DNA from: Brotaphodocola sp003480315 | GTDB lineage: Bacteria > Bacillota > Clostridia > Lachnospirales > Lachnospiraceae | NCBI RefSeq assembly: GCF_964246085.1 | Contig: NZ_CAXTPD010000001.1 | Direction: 5' to 3' (one strand) | DNA: 64,000 nt | Shown here: one piece after another, positions 61,821 through 64,000 of the stretch | How positions within the stretch are numbered: the stretch's first letter is position 1 | Layout: each line of letters begins with the position of its first letter | The notes under the pieces: generated by a model | What the model was told of the DNA's origin: nothing | Seen by the model: only the letters and a program-made list of their open reading frames with translations | The model's database searches: none | Program-made: the position numbers and the translations under genes

Positions 61821-62855
61821 ATGACCGAGTTAGAATTTCGCAACAAAGTCACATGGTTCTCTTTTGCACTCAGTCTGCTGGTGATCTGGGTCCATTCCTA
61901 CAACGCGGAGCTGTTTCTGGGATATCAGGCAGCCACCGGTATGGTCTATGTGCTGGAACACCGGATCGGAGACTGGTTCGGGCAGATTGCGGTGCCGGGC
62001 TTTTTCATGATCTCCGGTTACCGGTTTTACCGGGATTTTGACTGGGGAAAACTGAGAGGAAAATGGCAGCGGCGTATTAAGAGTCTGCTGGTCCCCTATA
62101 TCATGTGGAATTTTCTGTATTACCTCAGCTATGTCATTGCCAGCCGTATTCCTGCGGTGGGGGATGTGGTAGGGAAGGGTGTGGTGGAATTTTCGCTTAC
62201 GGCTATGGTGGATGCCGTGGTGTCCCACACTTATAACAATGTATTCTGGTATTTATACCAGCTTCTGTGGCTTGTGCTGCTGGCTCCGGTGCTTTATCCG
62301 CTGTTAAGGCGGGTGTGGAGCGGCCTTTTGCTTCTGCTGTTTTTCTGGATCCTTGTGCAGGTAAAGCCGGATGGCTTTCCGGTGAATCCGGATGCGATGA
62401 TCTATTATGGAAGCGGAGCCATGCTTGCGTTTTACTGCCGGGATACGGTGGAGGGCACGGAAAATGGGAAACGTCTTGCAGCCGGGCTTTTCAGTCTCCT
62501 GGCAGCTGCGGCGATTTATTATATCGGGCTCTGGCGGGCCTGTATTCCATCCTTTGTTCTTTGCCGGTTATGCGCGGTGACGGGACTCTGGCTGGTGCTT
62601 CCGGGCAAGTCTCTTCCGGAGGCAAAGGATTTTATGAAGCATAGCTTTTTCCTGTATGCGGTGCATTTTGCCTTTGTACGGCTGATCAACAGGGGAGCGG
62701 CTATGCTGATGGGAAGCGCAGTGCCGGAATGGTACGGTCCGTTTGGCCTGTTTCTGGTAATGCCGCTTCTGGTTCTTTTGATCAGTACCATGCTGGAAAA
62801 AATTCTGCGGCGGTATATGCCGGGCCTTTGGAAGCTGCTGACCGGAGGAAGATAA
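61821..62855 (+). CDS. membrane acyltransferase (acyltransferase-3 family)
   Basis: A 344-residue protein with about ten hydrophobic segments and the family features: a histidine in the first helix (VIWVHSYNAELF), FFMISGYRFYRDFDWGKLRG and KRRIKSLLVPYIMW-like basic loop. Such enzymes O-acetylate or succinylate surface polysaccharides. The ATG lies after GAGGGGG. Probably modifies the glycan made by the preceding genes. Confidence 0.85.
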   Translation: MTELEFRNKVTWFSFALSLLVIWVHSYNAELFLGYQAATGMVYVLEHRIGDWFGQIAVPGFFMISGYRFYRDFDWGKLRGKWQRRIKSLLVPYIMWNFLYYLSYVIASRIPAVGDVVGKGVVEFSLTAMVDAVVSHTYNNVFWYLYQLLWLVLLAPVLYPLLRRVWSGLLLLLFFWILVQVKPDGFPVNPDAMIYYGSGAMLAFYCRDTVEGTENGKRLAAGLFSLLAAAAIYYIGLWRACIPSFVLCRLCAVTGLWLVLPGKSLPEAKDFMKHSFFLYAVHFAFVRLINRGAAMLMGSAVPEWYGPFGLFLVMPLLVLLISTMLEKILRRYMPGLWKLLTGGR

Positions 62856-62877
62856 ATGATACGAAAGGAGAAGGACA

Positions 62878-63489
62878 ATGATCAAGAATATCGTATTTGA
62901 TATGGGAAAGGTCCTGATTTATTATGAGTCTATGCGGGCCTGCCGTCATTTTATAGACAATGAGGCTGACCAGAAGGCCGTCTGTGCGGCGGTGTTTGAT
63001 TCGCCGGAGTGGGTCCTGTTAGATATGGGCGTGATTTCCGAAGAAGAGGGCTTCAGAAAAATGTGCGCCCGGCTGCCGGAGCGTCTTCATGAGGCAGCAA
63101 AGCAGTGCTTTGACAACTGGAACAAATACTGCATGTGGAAAAATGAAGAGATGGAAGCGCTGGTGCGGGAATTAAAGGCAAAGGGCTATGGCCTTTATGT
63201 CTGTTCCAACGCATCTATCCGCCTTCCATCCTGTTATAAGGCAGTCATTCCAGCAGTGGAATGCTTTGACGGACTGCTCTTTTCTGCGGAAGTGAAATGC
63301 ATAAAGCCGCAGAAGGAGATGTATGAGCATTTCTTCAGACGGTTTGGATTAAAGCCGGAGGAGTGCTACTTTATTGATGACCTGCCGATGAATATTGAAG
63401 GGGCGAGAGCCTGCGGCATGGACGGTCACTGCTTTGCGGATGGAAGCGTAGAGAACTTAAGAAAGGATTTAGAGAAGGTATTATCATGA
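62878..63489 (+). CDS. HAD-IA family hydrolase
   Basis: A 203-residue phosphatase-fold protein: nucleophile region IVFDMGKVLI (Asp, then Gly-Lys where phosphatases usually have a second Asp), VCSNASIRLP, KCIKPQKEMYEHF and YFIDDLPMNIEGA. The second Asp of the DxD signature is absent, as in the dehalogenase/epoxide-hydrolase-like branch, so the chemistry is unclear. AAAGGAGAAGG precedes the ATG; the stop overlaps the next start (ATGA). Confidence 0.85.
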   Translation: MIKNIVFDMGKVLIYYESMRACRHFIDNEADQKAVCAAVFDSPEWVLLDMGVISEEEGFRKMCARLPERLHEAAKQCFDNWNKYCMWKNEEMEALVRELKAKGYGLYVCSNASIRLPSCYKAVIPAVECFDGLLFSAEVKCIKPQKEMYEHFFRRFGLKPEECYFIDDLPMNIEGARACGMDGHCFADGSVENLRKDLEKVLS

Positions 63490-64000
63490 GCAAGGCAAAT
63501 TTAAACTTTGACGAGACCAACAGAGAGCTGCTTGCGTTTCTGGATCACAGCCCGAGTGCGTTCCACGCAACCGCGAATATGTGCGAGATGCTAAAGGAGG
63601 CCGGCTGCACCCGCCTGTATGAGGGGGAGAAATGGAAGCTGGAGGCCGGCCGCGGCTACTATGTCACCAGAAATGATTCTGCCCTGATTGCGTTTTTCAT
63701 TCCGAAAAAAGATTTTACCGGTTTTCAGATCATGGCAAGCCACAGTGATTCTCCGGTTTTCAAGATCAAAGCTAATGCAGAGATTGAGGTGGAGAACCAG
63801 TATGTAAAGCTGAATGTGGAGAAATACGGCGGCATGATCTGCTCCACCTGGCTGGACCGTCCGCTTTCCGTAGCAGGCCGTGTGATCGTGCGAACCGCTG
63901 ACGGCATCGCCACCAGGCTGGTAAATGCAGACCGTGATCTCATGATCATCCCGAACCTGGCTATCCACATGAACCGTCAGGTGAACGATGGATATGCGTT
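63486..64000 (+). CDS. M18-family aminopeptidase, N-terminal part (runs off the window)
   Basis: An open frame from the ATG at 63486 to the window edge (171 codons). It begins MSKANLNFDETNRELLAFLD and continues with HSPSAFHATANM, then FQIMASHSDSPVFKIK, in which the first metal histidine lies, and WLDRPLSVAGRV. This is the standard N-terminal half of M18 aspartyl-type aminopeptidases. It overlaps the HAD gene by four bases. It is a different subgroup from the M18 gene at 25490. Confidence 0.88.
   Translation, partial: MSKANLNFDETNRELLAFLDHSPSAFHATANMCEMLKEAGCTRLYEGEKWKLEAGRGYYVTRNDSALIAFFIPKKDFTGFQIMASHSDSPVFKIKANAEIEVENQYVKLNVEKYGGMICSTWLDRPLSVAGRVIVRTADGIATRLVNADRDLMIIPNLAIHMNRQVNDGYA

Overview
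The window looks like the chromosome of an anaerobic, spore-forming, gut-type Lachnospiraceae (Clostridia). The evidence is indirect: lipoproteins with Cys-Gly-Gly lipoboxes followed by Ala/Ser/Thr/Glu-rich linkers, spore-family genes (SpoVB-type flippase, CotS-type kinase), a ChW-repeat L,D-transpeptidase, reverse rubrerythrin with PerR, sigma-A promoters with canonical boxes, strong GGAGG ribosome sites, and many GTG/TTG starts. No rRNA or tRNA gene was seen.

Layout. 1-3.8 kb: start of a SpoVB-like flippase (minus), recJ, and glyA with its own promoter, structured leader and terminator. 4.0-10.7 kb: a complete phosphate regulon in one direction (pstS-pstC-pstA-pstB-phoU-phoP-phoR) behind Pho-box-like repeats; the PstS domain order is circularly permuted. 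10.7-11.9 kb: about 1.25 kb without a gene, packed with large imperfect palindromes that share ends and cores. 11.9-17.1 kb: a 23S rRNA-type methyltransferase, then glf and three glycosyltransferases. 17.1-18.6 kb: an AT-rich AAA/DUF4143 ATPase preceded by three 14-base repeats at exact 33-base spacing. 18.7-21.5 kb (minus): reverse rubrerythrin, PerR, LysR and a PHP phosphoesterase, with four copies of one 10-mer around the last two genes. 21.7-33.2 kb: S1 protein, small alarmone synthetase, membrane GDPD, dtd, M18 aminopeptidase, exported trigger-factor-like foldase, xpt, HAD hydrolase, a HemC-CobA-HemD triple fusion with a Met8-type partner (siroheme), and a LysE exporter. 33.2-42.9 kb: an alanine symporter diverging from a LacI/solute-binding-protein fusion regulator, followed by a binding protein, ATPase, double permease, phosphodiesterase and metallo-beta-lactamase protein that look like one uptake-and-hydrolysis system for a phosphorylated organic compound. 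43-48.8 kb: cca, a CotS-like kinase, an IscB nuclease with its upstream HEARO/omega RNA, and a phosphohexomutase. 48.8-62.9 kb: L,D-transpeptidase and a large cell-surface polysaccharide locus (glycosyltransferases, two flippases, ATP-grasp, DegT aminotransferase, DUF2304, DUF2142, RfbC, Wzm-type permease, acyltransferase). 62.9-64 kb: HAD hydrolase and the start of a second M18 aminopeptidase.

How it fits together. Two blocks concern phosphorus: the Pst/PhoPR system for inorganic phosphate and the LacI-SBP-regulated transporter with two hydrolases for an organic phosphate. Two blocks build surface glycans, with galactofuranose (glf) and rhamnose (rfbC) precursors implied and glucose-phosphate supplied by the mutase.

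The two most interesting items are the IscB/omega-RNA element (about 45415-46979, no transposase, a readable native guide and an ATGA right flank) and the palindrome cluster at 10.7-11.9 kb, which I cannot assign to any known family. All calls were made by reading the sequence; no database search was run, and hand alignments are stated as such.
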